Source: Psychrosphaera algicola (lineage in GTDB: Bacteria > Pseudomonadota > Gammaproteobacteria > Enterobacterales > Alteromonadaceae). Taken from it: 64,000 nt of DNA. How positions within the stretch are numbered: position 1 is the first letter of the stretch; every line of letters begins with the position of its first letter. Under the pieces are notes generated by a model. The model was not told the DNA's origin, made no database searches, and saw only the letters and a program-made list of their open reading frames with translations. The stretch is taken from the NCBI RefSeq assembly GCF_028401425.1, contig NZ_JAQOMS010000002.1, positions 3,782,001 to 3,846,000 of the forward strand, written 5' to 3'. The position numbers and the translations under genes were made by a program. This document shows, one piece after another, positions 21,429 through 34,200 of this stretch.

Positions 21429-22727
21429 ATGAAACAGTTATTAGAAACGTTCCCGAATCCCCATAAATACATTTTGGCTGCAGTCGCATCTATTTTAGCG
21501 ATTGTTCTTTTATTGCCCTCTGAATCTGCTGTTGCGTCTAAACCTGCTCATGCAGTTGTTGCGAATTATGCGTCACTCGCCGTTGGTAAAGAATATCCTT
21601 TGCCGCTAGAGCTGAAAAATATCAGCACTGAAGTTGAATTTGAGACTTATCAAAAACACGTTGAAATTCGTAATGGTGATTCATTAGCGACTATTTTTAA
21701 ACGTGAAAAACTTCCCCAGAAAACCATGTTGGCAATTGTCCGTTCAGGTGACGTTGCGAATAACTTTACCAAATTAGTGGTTGGTAAAGAGCTCACCTTT
21801 GAATTTGATCAAGATGATCAATTTATTGCCCTATATTATCCTCTCGACGCAATACGTACCCTGTCGTCTAAACTGACCGATGAGGGTGGTTTTGTTGCGA
21901 CGATAGAAGATAAAGAAATTGTTACGACGGAGCGTTATTTTGAAGGCCATATCGCTTCTAACTTTTGGAATGCTGGAACTGCCGCAGGCTTGACAGATAA
22001 CCTCATTATGAATCTTGCTAATGTATTTGCTTGGGATGTGGATTTTGCGTTAGATATACGCGAAGGTGATAAATTTTATACCCTAGTTGAAGAGATATAT
22101 GTAGACGGTGAATTTGCAGGTTTTGGCGATATTCTCGCAGCAGAATTTGTGAATCAAGACGATACATTCACTGCGGTTCGATATACCGATGGTCGTTATT
22201 ATACGCCAGACGGTGATAGTATGCGTAAAGCTTTTTTACGTGCGCCTGTCAGCTTTAAATATATTAGTTCTAACTTTACCAATCGTCGCTACCACCCAGT
22301 GCAAAAGCGTTATAAAGCACACCGTGGCGTTGATTATGCCGCAAGTACAGGGACTCCAGTTGTTGCCGCTGGTGACGGCAAAGTTATCCGTTCAGGCTAT
22401 GACAAATTTAATGGTCATCATGTTTTTGTTGAACATGGCGGCGGTATTACCACTAAGTACATTCACTTCTCTAAACGAAAGGTGAAGACCGGCCAACGAG
22501 TTAAGCAAGGCCAGTTGATTGGACTAGTCGGTAGCACCGGATTGGCCGCTGGTCCGCATTTACATTACGAATTTTTAGTTAACGGTACTCACCGTAATCC
22601 TAGAACTGTGTCATTACCAAAAGCAAATCCAATTGCAGGTAAAGAAAAACCGTTATTTTTAAGCTTTGCATCTGAACGTCTTGGTCGTTTAAACCACAGT
22701 AAAAATTTGCTGCTGGCAATGCGCTAA
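21429..22727 (+). CDS. M23 family peptidoglycan DD-endopeptidase (MepM-like)
   Basis: A 432-residue envelope metallopeptidase that should cut peptidoglycan cross-links. An N-terminal hydrophobic segment near residues 15-30 (ILAAVASILAIVLLL) anchors or exports it, an OapA/LysM-like region follows (NGDSLATIFKREKLP), and the C-terminal M23 domain has the zinc ligands in HRGVDYAASTGTPV (H-x3-D) and GPHLHYEF (H-x-H). The frame is intact. It stands directly before anmK, a neighbour pairing typical of this family, linking wall cleavage to anhydro-MurNAc recycling. Confidence 0.92.
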   Translation: MKQLLETFPNPHKYILAAVASILAIVLLLPSESAVASKPAHAVVANYASLAVGKEYPLPLELKNISTEVEFETYQKHVEIRNGDSLATIFKREKLPQKTMLAIVRSGDVANNFTKLVVGKELTFEFDQDDQFIALYYPLDAIRTLSSKLTDEGGFVATIEDKEIVTTERYFEGHIASNFWNAGTAAGLTDNLIMNLANVFAWDVDFALDIREGDKFYTLVEEIYVDGEFAGFGDILAAEFVNQDDTFTAVRYTDGRYYTPDGDSMRKAFLRAPVSFKYISSNFTNRRYHPVQKRYKAHRGVDYAASTGTPVVAAGDGKVIRSGYDKFNGHHVFVEHGGGITTKYIHFSKRKVKTGQRVKQGQLIGLVGSTGLAAGPHLHYEFLVNGTHRNPRTVSLPKANPIAGKEKPLFLSFASERLGRLNHSKNLLLAMR

Positions 22728-22740
22728 TATAGACGGCCAA

Positions 22741-23903
22741 ATGATTGCGCCTGAGTATTACATTGGTTTAATGTCCGGCACCAGTTTAGATGGTGTCGAT
22801 GGCGCTTTGGTAGCGATTAGCGCTCATGATTCAAATTCAGTTGATGTTAAACTACTTCAAAGTATTGAAATACCGATCCCATCAGAACTGACCAATACAT
22901 TATCTTTGTTGTGCCACGCCGACGAATTTAATCTAACAAGGTTATTTAAAACGGAAGTACAGTTAGCACACTTATTTGCAGATGCCGTAATCCAGCTACT
23001 TGCAGAAAGTGAATTGAACGCATCTGATATAAAAGCGATAGGCTGCCATGGCATAACCATTAGGCATTTTCCGAATTCTCCAACGTATTTTTCAAAGCAA
23101 ATTGGTGACGGCAGTAAGTTGGCTGCGTTGACTAAAATAGACGTCGTGAATGATTTTCGAATGGCCGATATTGCTGTTGGTGGTCAAGGTGCACCATTAG
23201 TTCCCCTTTTCACCGTGCGGTATTTAACAATCTTGAGCAAACCGCCGTGGTTAATTTGGGCGGGATTGCCAATATCACACTAACCGATGCTACCGGTCGT
23301 TTAATCGGTTTTGATACTGGTCCGGCTAATACATTATTAGACAAGTGGTGTTTTCAGCATACCGGTAGCCGTTATGATAAAAATGGTGAATGGGCGGCAA
23401 CGGGGAAGGTAAATAGGCAACTTTTAGCGTTGTGTTTATCCGACCCTTATTTTCTAAAATTACCCCCAAAAAGTACAGGCAAAGAGCACTTCAATTTGCC
23501 CTAGCTAGAACGATTAATCTCAATTGTTGAAGAGGAAAAGGCGCCATTATTGCCGCAGGATGTGCAGGCAACTTTGCTCGCCTTGACCATTCAGGCAATC
23601 AAAATCAGCTTAGAACCAAAATTTAATATTAAACAATTGATCGTCTGTGGCGGTGGTGTGCATAATACTCATCTTATGGCTGAGTTAGTGAATAATCTTC
23701 CTAATACGTTGGTAACATCAAGTTTAGAATTTGGTGTATGCCCTGACTCTTTAGAAGCGATGGCGTTCGCTTGGTTGGCGTATTGCCGAGTAAACAATAT
23801 TGAAAGTAACTCACCAAGCGTCACCGGCGCGGCTAATGCCAAAGTTTTGGGTGCCTTGGTACCAAAAATAATAATAATGGGTAGAACTAAGTTTGAAGTA
23901 TAA
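22741..23903 (+). CDS. anmK: Anhydro-N-acetylmuramic acid kinase, frameshift plus in-frame amber
   Basis: AnmK phosphorylates and hydrolyses anhydro-MurNAc to MurNAc-6-phosphate during wall recycling. The corrected length is about 387 residues. It begins YYIGLMSGTSLDGVDGAL and has IGCHGITIRH, FDTGPANTLLD and CGGGVHNTHLM. A T run at 23207-23210 is one base short (VPLFHRAVF). At 23502-23504 a TAG interrupts the frame where the family has Trp (NLP-W-LE), in the context CCTAG for CCTGG. Downstream codons remain open in the same frame to 23903, so the stop is an isolated substitution rather than decay. Confidence 0.94.
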
Positions 23904-25113
23904 TATTTCTGCATTTTTTAAAGCGGTTGCGTTTCCAAGTCTGATCTTTTGTAGCGTAATTTTTGCAGTTGCAATGCAATGGGTTGACTTGTCAGCTTGG
24001 CAGGGATCATATTACAAACACCTTTTTTATTGTTTGTAGCCACAATCATTTTGGCCCTGCGTTTCAATCAAACTCGCATTATCTATATCGTCCTATTTTT
24101 AATGATCGGCTGGGCAACAATAGCCAAAATTGACGACTTTCAAAACCTTCGTTTACATTCAAGTTTGTTTTTTATTAGTCAATTGGCCGTTATTTGTTTG
24201 TTTAGTTTTGATCAGAATAAAGCTGTCTGGGGTCGCCATGGTCTTGGTCGGTTACTATTGTTATTTATCGTTTTCCTAATCAATTATCGTTTTAACCAAT
24301 CGATTACACTTAATCAAATTTTAGAATTTAAATTTGTCACCTTGTCATCAACCGCAAATCTTTCTGAAACATTTCAAGTTGATATGTTGGTAGTGACTAT
24401 TGGCTTAATCGTGTTGTTTGCGCGCCAATTAGTAAAACCAAACCAAATGAATGCGAATTTGTGGGCGATAGCATTTGGTTTAACGATAATGCATTTTGGT
24501 AAGTTTGATAGTCAAATTCAGATGATCTGCTACATACTATTTGGTGTGCTTTTGATCCACGCCGTGTTATCGGATTCTTACCAGATGGCATTTTCGGATG
24601 AGTTGACCGGTTTGGCTGCACGTCGAGCATTATTGCAGTCGTCAATTTCATTGGGTAAAAAATATACATTGGCAATGTTAGATGTAGACCATTTTAAAAA
24701 GTTTAATGACACTTATGGGCACGATGTTGGCGACCAAGTATTGCGGCTCGTGGCGAGTAAACTCGATGAAGTTAAAGGCGGTGGCAAGGCTTATCGCTAT
24801 GGTGGCGAAGAATTTACCATCGTATTTCCAAACAAATCGGTCAACTATGCAATTCCATTTTTAGAACAGGTTCGTGAGAATATCGCAAATTATCAAATGG
24901 CTATCCGCAATGATGACCGTCCTGAAGAACCTCAAGACGGTAAAAGTAAGCGTAAGAAAAACACCGGTGGTACAAAATTTGTAAATGTCACAATTAGTAT
25001 TGGCGTAGCCGAACGTGAAGGTGAGCTGAAAGATTTTGACTAAGGTTTTAAAGCAATCTGACGAAGCCCTTTACCGAGCCAAACAGGCAGGGCGTAATTG
25101 CTTAGCTGAATAG
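23893..25113 (+). CDS. Membrane diguanylate cyclase, frameshifted
   Basis: A GGDEF protein of about 406 residues that should make cyclic-di-GMP. The N-terminal half contains several hydrophobic helices and no recognised sensor domain. The GGDEF domain begins at DELTGLAARRALL, has MLDVDHFKKFNDTYGHDVGD and the active signature RYGGEEF. No clear RxxD inhibitory site is seen. The start is uncertain: a TTG at 23893 overlapping the anmK end gives LKYNISAFFKAV, but a shift near 24004-24022 is then needed. A second break near 25036-25043 is followed by the expected tail KQSDEALYRAKQAGRNCLAE. Confidence 0.85.
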
Positions 25114-25188
25114 GTTTCATCATAATGCGCGGATCTATTGTTTTTGAGGTTAAGGCTTAAAATCGACAAATCGTTGAAAAGGTTAACT

Positions 25189-25941
25189 ATGGATAATCAG
25201 AAAGTTGCACTTATCACCGGTGGTGGTCGAGGTATTGGCGCGGCGACCGCAAAGTTGTTTGCTCAACACGGCTATGCAGTTTGCATTAATTACAAATCAA
25301 ATAGTAAAGCCGCCACAAGTCTTGCCAAAGAAATTACTGCTGAGGGCGGATACTGCATAACAGTTCAAGCCGATGTAGCTAACGAAGCTGATGTATTACG
25401 ACTGTTTTCTACCATCGACGATAAGTTTGGTCCGCTAAGTGTCTTAGTTAATAATGTTGCAGTTTTACAAACTCAAAGTCGATTAGTTGATATGAGCGCT
25501 GAACGAATTAATACAGTTCTTGTTAATAATGTGACAAGTGCATTTTTATGTTGTCGAGAAGCGATAAAACGTATGTCGACCGCTAATGGCGGTGCAGGCG
25601 GCGCGATCGTCAATGTATCTTCTGGGGCAGCACGCAGTGGCTCTCCAAATGAATATATTGATTACGCCGCATCTAAAGGAGCCATTGATACTTTAACCAA
25701 AGGATTGTCATTAGAAGTTGCGGATGAGGGCATTCGAGTTAATTGTGTCCGGCCTGGACTTATCTATACGGACATGCACTCCGATGGCGGTGAACCAACA
25801 AGAGTCGATAGGTTAAAAACTAAAATACCACTTAAACGAGGTGGGTTGCCAATTGAAGTCGCCGAGGCGATCTACTGGTTAGCTTCTGACAGTTCATCGT
25901 TTTCAACTGGGACCTTTGTTGATGTCACCGGAGGTATGTAA
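25189..25941 (+). CDS. Short-chain dehydrogenase/reductase
   Basis: An NAD(P)-dependent oxidoreductase of the classical SDR family, 250 residues, intact. It has the cofactor motif TGGGRGIG (residues 10-17), NNVA (NNAG equivalent), the catalytic serine in NVSSGAA, tyrosine and lysine in YAASKGA, and ends in the family tail FVDVTGGM. The start ATG at 25189 gives MDNQKVALITGGG; an upstream in-frame extension has no family support. It resembles FabG-like and glucose dehydrogenase-like SDRs (glucose 1-dehydrogenase type); the substrate cannot be named. It follows the cyclase gene. Confidence 0.85.
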   Translation: MDNQKVALITGGGRGIGAATAKLFAQHGYAVCINYKSNSKAATSLAKEITAEGGYCITVQADVANEADVLRLFSTIDDKFGPLSVLVNNVAVLQTQSRLVDMSAERINTVLVNNVTSAFLCCREAIKRMSTANGGAGGAIVNVSSGAARSGSPNEYIDYAASKGAIDTLTKGLSLEVADEGIRVNCVRPGLIYTDMHSDGGEPTRVDRLKTKIPLKRGGLPIEVAEAIYWLASDSSSFSTGTFVDVTGGM

Positions 25942-25970
25942 AGCTATTTGAAGTAATTCAAATAGCTTAT
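25941..25970 (+). terminator. Hairpin after the SDR gene
   Basis: AAGCTATTTGAA and TTCAAATAGCTT form a perfect 12-base stem with a GTAA loop, followed by ATTG. The T tail is weak but the position fits transcription termination. Confidence 0.5.
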
Positions 25971-26103
25971 TGAGCATTACGGTTCAAGTCTATAAATAGA
26001 CTCAAAAGCGAGTCTAAAAGCTAATATAAAAGCTAATATAAAAGATAATCAAAATTAACATAGGCGCCTTCAACACCGGTGTAAAACAAGGCGAATACAA
26101 TCG

Positions 26104-27611
26104 TTAATCAGCCGGAATATGACGCCAATGTTTGGCTAAATACATTTCATGGCTCAAACTGTTTGCCGCCGTTGCTTTAAGATTTTTTCTATTCCGTCTA
26201 ATGTTCTTGTCAAATCAAACTGAGTTTTTCCAGCCATAATCGGGGCAACAGCCTGTGGTAAAATACCTTGCCCTGTTAATACCGCTAGCCAGTTATCTTG
26301 CTTAAACAGTTCTTTGTCGTGGGCAACTAAATGCCCATGTTGCTTAAATAAGTCAATTTTACGTTGTAATGACAATGGAATATCCATTTCTTGGCAACGT
26401 TGCCAGTATGGGCTGTCATTACGTTCTGTGGCTTTATAATGCAAAATAATAAAGTCTCGCAGATGTTCATATTCTTTTTGCGTTTCTTGGTTAAATTCAT
26501 CCTGCAATAAAGGTGAACATGAATTGTCTGGAAATAATCTAACAAGTCGCATAATAGCGCTTTGTATTAAATGCAGGCTGGTAGATTCAAGTGGCTCTAA
26601 AAATCCAGCTGAAAGCCCAATAGCGATACAGTTATGTTGCCAACTTTTTGTTCTTCGACCGGTTTTAAATTTGATAACATTTGGCTCAGTTAAGAGTGGG
26701 CCATCAATTGCTGAGGTCAGTGTGGTTAATGCTTCGTCATCACTCATGTAATCGCTGCTGTAGACATTTCCATTACCCATGCGAGTCTGTAGTGGAATTC
26801 GCCATTGCCAGCCTGCATGGTGAGCTATAGAGCGTGTATAGGGCGATATACTTGTCATATGAGCCGATTGAACTGCAATTGCACGGTCATTAAATAAATG
26901 TTCGCTCCAATCTTCAAATTCAACACCCAATGTATCACCAAGTAATATGGCGCGTTGGCCGCTGCAGTCGACAAAAAAATCGCCATCAACTTGTTGCTCA
27001 GTCGCCAAAGTAACCGATTCTATATGTTGGTTAACAGAGTTGCTGACGACATTAACCACTTTGCCTTCAATGCGATTAACCCCGAGTTTTTCTGCGAATG
27101 CTCTGAGAAACTTCGCGTATAGACCTGCGTCAAAATGATAAGCATAGTCAAAGTTATAACTTAATGATTTAGGGTCAGTGCTCGGTAACATAAATTTGTT
27201 GTTGCTAGCTAACTGCCACGCCATTGAAAACTCTTGCAGCTCACGTTTGTCGCCATTGAGTTTTGCCTGCAGCCAGAAGTAAGGGAACGGCATGTAGTCA
27301 AAGTCAGTAGCAAATGAACCAAACGGGTGCATATATTTGTGGTTTTGTGTCCGCCAGTTTTCAAACTCAATCGCTAATTTTATGCTGCCGTTACAAAATT
27401 TAATAAACTCGGATTCATCTATTCCTAAAAGAGCGTTAAATCGTTTGATTGGTGGAATGGTGGCTTCGCCAACACCGATAGTGCCAATTTCTTCAGATTC
27501 AATTAATGTGATGTTGACCGAGCTGTTCAGTTGTTTAGCTAACATCGCGGCTGTCATCCATCCCGCTGATCCACCGCCAACAATTACGACATTTTTTATA
27601 AGACTGTTCAT
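26104..27611 (-). CDS. Tryptophan-halogenase-like flavoprotein, frameshifted near the C-terminus
   Basis: A flavin-dependent halogenase family protein (PF04820), about 502 residues. It has the FAD motif VIVGGGSAGWMTAAMLA, a lysine in CNGSIKLAIEFENW at the position of the catalytic lysine of PrnA-type enzymes, the halogenase-specific WQWRIPL (W-x-W-x-I-P), and FLEPLESTSLHLI with the conserved glutamate. The frame breaks at 26183-26188 (T run one base short on the plus strand), which hides the true tail ...SHEMYLAKHWRHIPAD ending at 26104. The neighbour is a TonB-dependent receptor on the same strand. Such halogenase-like genes often accompany receptors in Alteromonadales and Caulobacterales; whether they halogenate anything there is unknown. 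Confidence 0.88.
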
Positions 27612-27684
27612 AGTGTTTGTTTTCGACTTTACCTGACAGAAGTAGATTAATTAACATAACGTAAATATCGAGTCCCGAAAATAA

Positions 27685-27715
27685 AAACTGCCGCAGAAGC
27701 GGCAGTTTATTAAGG
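27685..27715 (-). terminator. Terminator after the TonB-dependent receptor
   Basis: AAACTGCCGC / GCGGCAGTTT is followed on the minus strand by TTTATTTT. It separates the receptor from the halogenase-like gene downstream, so the latter probably relies on readthrough or its own promoter. Confidence 0.75.
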
Positions 27716-27732
27716 ACTTTTTCTATTGTAGA

Positions 27733-30700
27733 TTAAAACTTAGCGTTTAGACCTACGTAGAATTGACGACCGAAGTACTGCAACGTACCTGTAGCTGCTT
27801 GGCTACCAAAGTAAGAACGGTTAGGTTCGTCAGTTAAGTTATTAACTGAGAAAATACCTTGTAGTTCTTCTGTGAACTGCCATGACAGCCTGGTAGTCGA
27901 CAATAAGTTCTTCTGCGAAGAAGGCTTGTTGTTCATCACCGATAGCAATTTGGTTACCAACGTACTCTTCACGATAGCGCGCATTAATTCGGGTTGCGAA
28001 TTTGTCGTCGTAATCGTAAAACAAGGCTGCTGTCCATACTCTTGGCGATAGGAATGGATATGGCGATTTAACATCGTCCTGTCCAGATACTGCCGCAAAT
28101 TCAGATTCAACTTCAGATTCTGTGTAAGAGTAACTTGCACTGATACCTAAGCCTTCAAATGCACTCTAGTAAGAAACTGAATGTTTGCGTATATGCAACT
28201 TCAATCCCGCGGAAATAACCGCCCTTACCGTTGTTTAGAAGAACATGGTAGTCACCAGAAGGCACAGGTGTTTGCGATTCATCATTTGGATCTACAGCTG
28301 GCGGTGTAATGCCATTTGCTTCAAAGTCGTAATCACGTAACGTCGTTTTCTCTGGGAAGTTTTCGATGTCTTTGTAATAAAGTGCAACTACGATTGCGCC
28401 TTCAGTTTCCGAGAAATAATGCTCATAAGACAAATCATATTGATTTGCATAAAACGGTCGAACTTCTGGAGACGTATCACGATTTAAATCGGCTTCTTTT
28501 GCAACACCTTTTTCTTTGTCTTCACCAAACGACCATGCACCACTTACTGCCATGTTGTTCATGTCAGGACGTGACATTACACGTGCCGCTGCAAAACGAA
28601 GTTGGTCGTTTTCCGTCAATTGAACATTTAAGTTCATTGATGGTAAAACGTCGGTGTAATCGATACCTAGAGTCGTGTGAAGATAAGTTGTTCTTGTCTC
28701 ACCAAAGTCATCAGTAATAGGGTCGCCACCGCCAGCGACAACAGGATCTTCAACACCAGTCGCTGATTGTTCCGTATGAATTATACGAGCACCAATGTTA
28801 CCTGTTAGCGGGAAGCCACCTATTTCAGTATCTAAGTTTGCTTGAAGATAAAACGATAAAGTTTCTTCTTCAACAAGGCTTTCTTGCCAGATTGTCCAAT
28901 CGTAGGCCCAATCTTGACGAGCGGTCGTATCTTCACCTTGGCTTTTTAACCAGACATTTTCAATGTAAGTATTATCTACGCCAATAAACGCTGGGAAGTT
29001 AGAAAACTCACCTTCAAGTTGCACAATTTCATAATCGCCATCTTGTAGCTGATAAGGCATACACGTTTCTTCAGGTTGTTGATTTTCATCGTAACCTAAA
29101 ACGTATTGACCATTACGCAACAATTGACCGTAATTGGCAATGTCACAGTAGTTGTATGCTTGACGACGGTTGCTATAACTTCTGTCAGCATAGCGAACAC
29201 CTGTTTCAATACCCGATAAATAATCATTATCAAGCGTATATTTAAAGTCTAAACGTACAGAGTTTGCTTCGTTTTTCTCTAAATGAGGGTACTTCTCAAG
29301 TGAACCAACCATCATGCGCGACGGATCGGTTAACGCACCTTGCACATCGTCATTAAACGAAATATCAGGTAATTCTAAGCCATTGTAATCGACATTAACA
29401 ACAATGTTGTCAGTAACAACAGGCATTGCAGCAGATGCATCTTCAGAAACCCATAAACGCATAACTTCGTCACGGTAGTCAGACTCACCGCTTGAATGGG
29501 CAATATCTAATGTCATTTCTAAGTCATCGGAGATTAAATAGTTAACATTAAAACCAAAAGACTTAACTTCACTGTTTGTCGTGTTGTCATCCGCTTGAGT
29601 TTGGAATGTTAATGTATTTGCATAACGTGGGTACGGAGGGTTGTTATCCGGATTATCATCTACATCTCTATAATAAGAACCACCAACTAGGTATTCATTA
29701 TTGTCACCCGCAAATACTGGGTTCTGGAAGTAAATTGAATTACCATCTGCAATTGAACCAATACCATTAACACGGTAACCGCGGTCTATACCTTGTGAAT
29801 CAAACTTAGAATAGAAGAAGTCACCTTTGATGGTAAGTTCATCAGTAGGTTGATAGGTCAGTGAACCCATAACACCTTGGCGAAGTTCTTCACCACCGCG
29901 AGCCATTAATTCAAAACCCTGTGGAATGATGTAATAACCTGATTCCATCACTTCGTTGCCATTTTCATCAAGTACGACGTTGCCGTCGGTATCGATGACA
30001 GGTTGTGACAAACCACCATCTTCTAAGCCATCAATTGGTAACTTAGCGAGTCGAGGTTGATAATTTACAAACTGTGTAGATATCTTTGGTTGTTGCAAAC
30101 GCGCATAACCCAAAGAAACACCAACCGTTTCATCTAGGAACTTACCTTGATACGAGAAACTGATACGGTTACCTAGCGGATCTGCATCTGGATGTTCATC
30201 AGCAGAATCGTTGTAACTAAGTTTGGTTTGGATTGCGAAAGTGTGGTCTTCGTCATTTTCCAAAGCATTTGCCGTTTTAAGTTCGATAGAACCGGCAACA
30301 CCACCTTCAACAAGTGACGCTTTTTGTGATTTGTATACTTGTACTTGGTTTATGAGTTCTGATGGGTATTGGTCAAATTGAACAGAACGACCACCTTCAT
30401 CAGTAACGACTTCACGGCCATTTAAGGTAGAAAATACAAATCCACCTGACATACCGCGTATATTTAGTTCACTAGATTGACCACCAGAACGAACGGCAGT
30501 AACACCAGGTAATCGTGAAATCGCGTCGGCGATTGATACGTCTGGTAATGCACCCATGTCATCTGCGGAAACTGCTTCTACAACAGTATCTGAATAACGT
30601 TTGGTATTTAGTGATTCTATAAGACTGCGACGGAAACCACGTACTTCGATGACTTCTACGTCTTCTTCAGCTGCTTTTGGTTCGTCATCTTCAGCTGCGT

Positions 30701-30776
30701 ACGTAGGCAAAGTTGCAAACGAGACACCGCCTAACATTAACGCAAGTGAAAGCGCGCTGGGCTTAAACTTTTTCAT
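27733..30776 (-). CDS. TonB-dependent receptor, frameshifted near the C-terminus
   Basis: An outer-membrane active importer of about 1014 residues. It has a signal peptide (FKPSALSLALMLGGVSFATLPTYAAEDD), an extended N-terminus with VEVIEVRGFRRSLIESLNTK, a plug domain (VEAVSADDMGALPDVSIADA, LNIRGMSGGF) and a long barrel ending in aromatic-rich FYVGLNAKF, the C-terminal beta signal. This long RGFR type is the one often found at gammaproteobacterial glycan loci. The frame breaks at 28164-28169 (plus strand CTCTAG where FLPGAFEG fits CCAGG) and near 27893 (one extra base beside CCTGG). Divergent starch-binding lipoprotein and downstream halogenase suggest an alpha-glucan or malto-oligosaccharide substrate (inference). 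Confidence 0.92.
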
Positions 30777-31204
30777 GTGTATTCCTCAAACAAGTTGTTG
30801 TTATTTTTGTTGAAGAGTGTGACTGCGTTTATTTCGGACTAAACTTTTCACATTTAAATAGCGTTTATACACTTTTTGATTATTTTTTCTGGCAACGTCG
30901 CTAAACATAATCAACAAATTAGTAATTAACAAGCTTGTTTGGCACGCATACGTATTCATGGGTATGCAAGTCCGTTCTATATATACAAAGGCCTAAGCGT
31001 CTATTATCTTCCATGGTGTTGAGTGTTTTGTAATCAGCGATTTCGGACAGGTAAAATAAATGTAATCTACCACTAGGCAACAACCAGTAGTAGAGCAGTA
31101 TCGACAGGGTTACGTTTTACCAAAAACCTTAGAAGCCAATGCTTCTGGGGATAACATTTTAATAGCACCTAATGACTAAACACTAGTTAATGGAGTTATT
31201 TCCT
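30777..31204. promoter_or_regulatory. Divergent promoter region of the TonB receptor and starch-binding lipoprotein
   Basis: A 428-base AT-rich intergenic region between two divergently transcribed surface-protein genes, with no gene. The palindrome ATACGTAT at 30948-30955 and flanking GCATAC...GTATGC halves (about 30946-30967) make a candidate operator for a shared regulator. No regulator gene is adjacent, so the assignment stays open. Confidence 0.45.
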
Positions 31205-34200
31205 ATGAATTTTAAGTTAAAACCTTTGGCAGTTGCATTAATTGCAACGACAACAGTCTTAAGTGGCTGTAGTACAGAGGATGAAAAAATTGAAAAAATG
31301 TTCTGACAACACCCGGGCAGGTAAATGCTGTCACTGGTGTAATTGAAACTGCAGCGTCTGGTTTGGTATGCCAATTACCAGATATCGTGCAATCAATAGA
31401 TTCAGATTTTTATCCACTAACTCAAGATGAAAAAGACAGTTTACGTGCAATCGTCGATCCGGCAGGTACATGGTCAGATGCGGAAGTTACTGCTTGGAAT
31501 AGCAATGATTTGTCCGCAACTGGAACTGCCTATACTTACGACTATGGTGCTGCTGATCTTTACGCTGCTTTTGCGACTGCGGCTACCGGTCACACTAATC
31601 AATTTGGTTTGACTGAAGAAGAAGTTGCACGTCAGGTAATTGCAAAAGCGGAAGCTAAAGCGTTTAAAGTCGGTCAAAAACAAGATGTCATTTTTGGCGA
31701 TAACTTTGACACTTGGTTTGACTCTTGGTTTGCACAAATTCCTTATTCTGACTATTTAGGTGCTTCACAGCGTCTTGATAGAGCTAAGCGTGGCTTAGAA
31801 CTATCAATCAATAGTGCATTAGATAATCAAGAATTGTGTTACACACCGCCGACCGAATGTCCAAACTACAAAATTTTGGATGAATCAGGAACATACGACT
31901 GTATTACACCTGAAGCAAACCCTATTGCTGATGCGCCTGCACCTATTGATATGGCAGGGACGGGTCAAGCAGTAGTTTATTTCCGTAAAAATGGTGAGCA
32001 GGATTCAGCTAACTATGAAGGCATAACTATCCATACCTTGGAACAACAGTAACTGTACTGCGTACGCTGAAGATGGCGACAATGCAAGTGTTACGAGCTG
32101 GGGCCAAGGTAAATCGCCAACAGGCATTGATCCTAATTACGGTATGTTTTGGGTTTTAGATTTAGTTGATGGCCACGACAATTGCGGTAACTTTATTGTT
32201 TACCACAAAAGCAGTGGTGATAAATTCATTACTCAAAACGATGCAATGATCCCATTAGGTAATAGCGGCGACGTTGTATTCCACGACATAGACAAGCGGG
32301 TCTTCTTCCAAGAAGGTTTCCCAGCGAACTTTATCGACGGCGTTTTCTTAGCTAACCAACATCCGTTTTTTGGTGCCTCAGCTGGCAGTAAATCATGTGG
32401 CTGGGGAACAGCACTTGATGCATCAGGTGAAGCTTGTTTAGGCCAAGAAATCTTAGATTGCCCTGCAGGTTCATACCCAGTCGGTGTTGGCCAAACAGAT
32501 ATCGCGTCTAAATGTATAGAAGAGTTTGACCCAACGGAAACCACTGTTTACCTACGTGGCGGCTTTAATGGTTGGGGTGACCCACTGGAAACTGCGCAAT
32601 TTACGCACAAAGGTGACGGCCACTATGCTTATCATTTAACGTATACCGATCACCCAGAAGGTTCATCACTAAGTCATGTTGCAGGTAAGCAGATAGAAGT
32701 GATGATTGAAGCTGGCGAAACGCTAACTTTACCTGACGGTGAAATGTTGGCTGTTAATTCTATCCCTGCGGGTTCGGTATTAATGCTTGCTGATGGCACG
32801 TCAGTTACATTAGGTGACGGCACACATATGTTGAGTCTACCTGATGGTGTTGATGCACCGACGTCTGATACGCAGACTTATGCTTTAACAGAAGGTTCTA
32901 AGCTGACATTGGCGGCGAATGCTAACTTCGATGATTTTGCCTGTGTCACTCAATGTGAAACAAGCTACTTCTTCAAAGTTGCAGATGCAAATTGGTCAGA
33001 ACCTACCACTTACGGTGGCGTAAAAGGTGGAGATACCCCAAGTGTTGGTGGAACAATCGCTTTAACCGCTGGTGAAGGTGTTGGTCAAGATATGTCGATT
33101 TCTTTGGAATCTGATTCATTCTACCTGTTTGAGTTTGATGCTGCTAAATCGTCAGAGGCAACTTTGACTATTAATAAAACACCAGTAGCTGCGTTTCCAA
33201 TGTTAACAATTGATGCTAATGACCCAATTGAGCTTGCTTATACGAGTAATGGTCAATATGCCGCATCAAAAGTTGCATTAACCGCAGGAACTTATTCATT
33301 GGTTTTAGCCGACGCTGACAATGGCTTTGCTGTTGGTGGTAAGACAGGCGATGCTGATGTCACTATAGGTGAAGCTCTGACATTAGAAAATGATGGTAGC
33401 GCATTATCCTTAGTGGTGGCATCTGACGGTGAATTTGACGTTGTTTTAGACCTTTCAGATGTTGCTAATCCTACGTTGCTAGTACAATCAGGCGTGCCGT
33501 ATGGAACTGAAAAAGTATACATTCGCGGAACGATGACAGGTTGGGGTGACCCTGCACCAGATGAAGACGAAGCTAAATATAACGAAGATACTCGTGAATA
33601 TTCATTGGTTTATGGTCTTGAAGCTGGTGGCACACATGCATTTAAGTTTGCAAGTAAAGCATGGGGTGGCGCACTAGATTTAGGTCCTAGCGCATATGAC
33701 TATTCTACAGCGGATGGCGCATTAGCAATCGGCGAGAATGGTAACTTTACTGTGTCACCGACTGAGTCTACAGCGTATGAGTTCTCAATTTCATTCGACG
33801 GTAAGACAAAAGGTGAGTTGAAAGTTGTTGAAGCGCCAATCTACATTCGTGGCGGTATTTACGGCTCAGGTGACTGGGGTGCAGACGAAACAATGCGTTT
33901 GAACTTCGAACCATCTGATGCAGGTAATGACGCAGAAGCGGGCCATGTTTACTCAAGTGTTGTTACTACAACTGGAACAGGCTTCTTTAAAATAGCCGAC
34001 GAAGGTTGGGGTGGGTCATTTGGATTCAACTACGGTGCAAGTGCAGAGCAAGAAGCTGCAGGCACTAACGTAATTGAACTAGGTGTGCCATTTGATACAA
34101 CGCATGGAAACGATTCTAAAAACATCAGTTTCCAACAACCTGCGGGTCAATATAGATTCTCGTTTGATGATGTAACTAAGCAGTTAACAGTTACAACAGT

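Noticed and set aside
30946..30967. MalR/MalT-type operator between the TonB receptor and starch-binding lipoprotein
   Set aside because: ATACGTAT with imperfect flanks is suggestive, but I cannot match it to a defined consensus and no regulator is adjacent; kept only as part of the intergenic entry.
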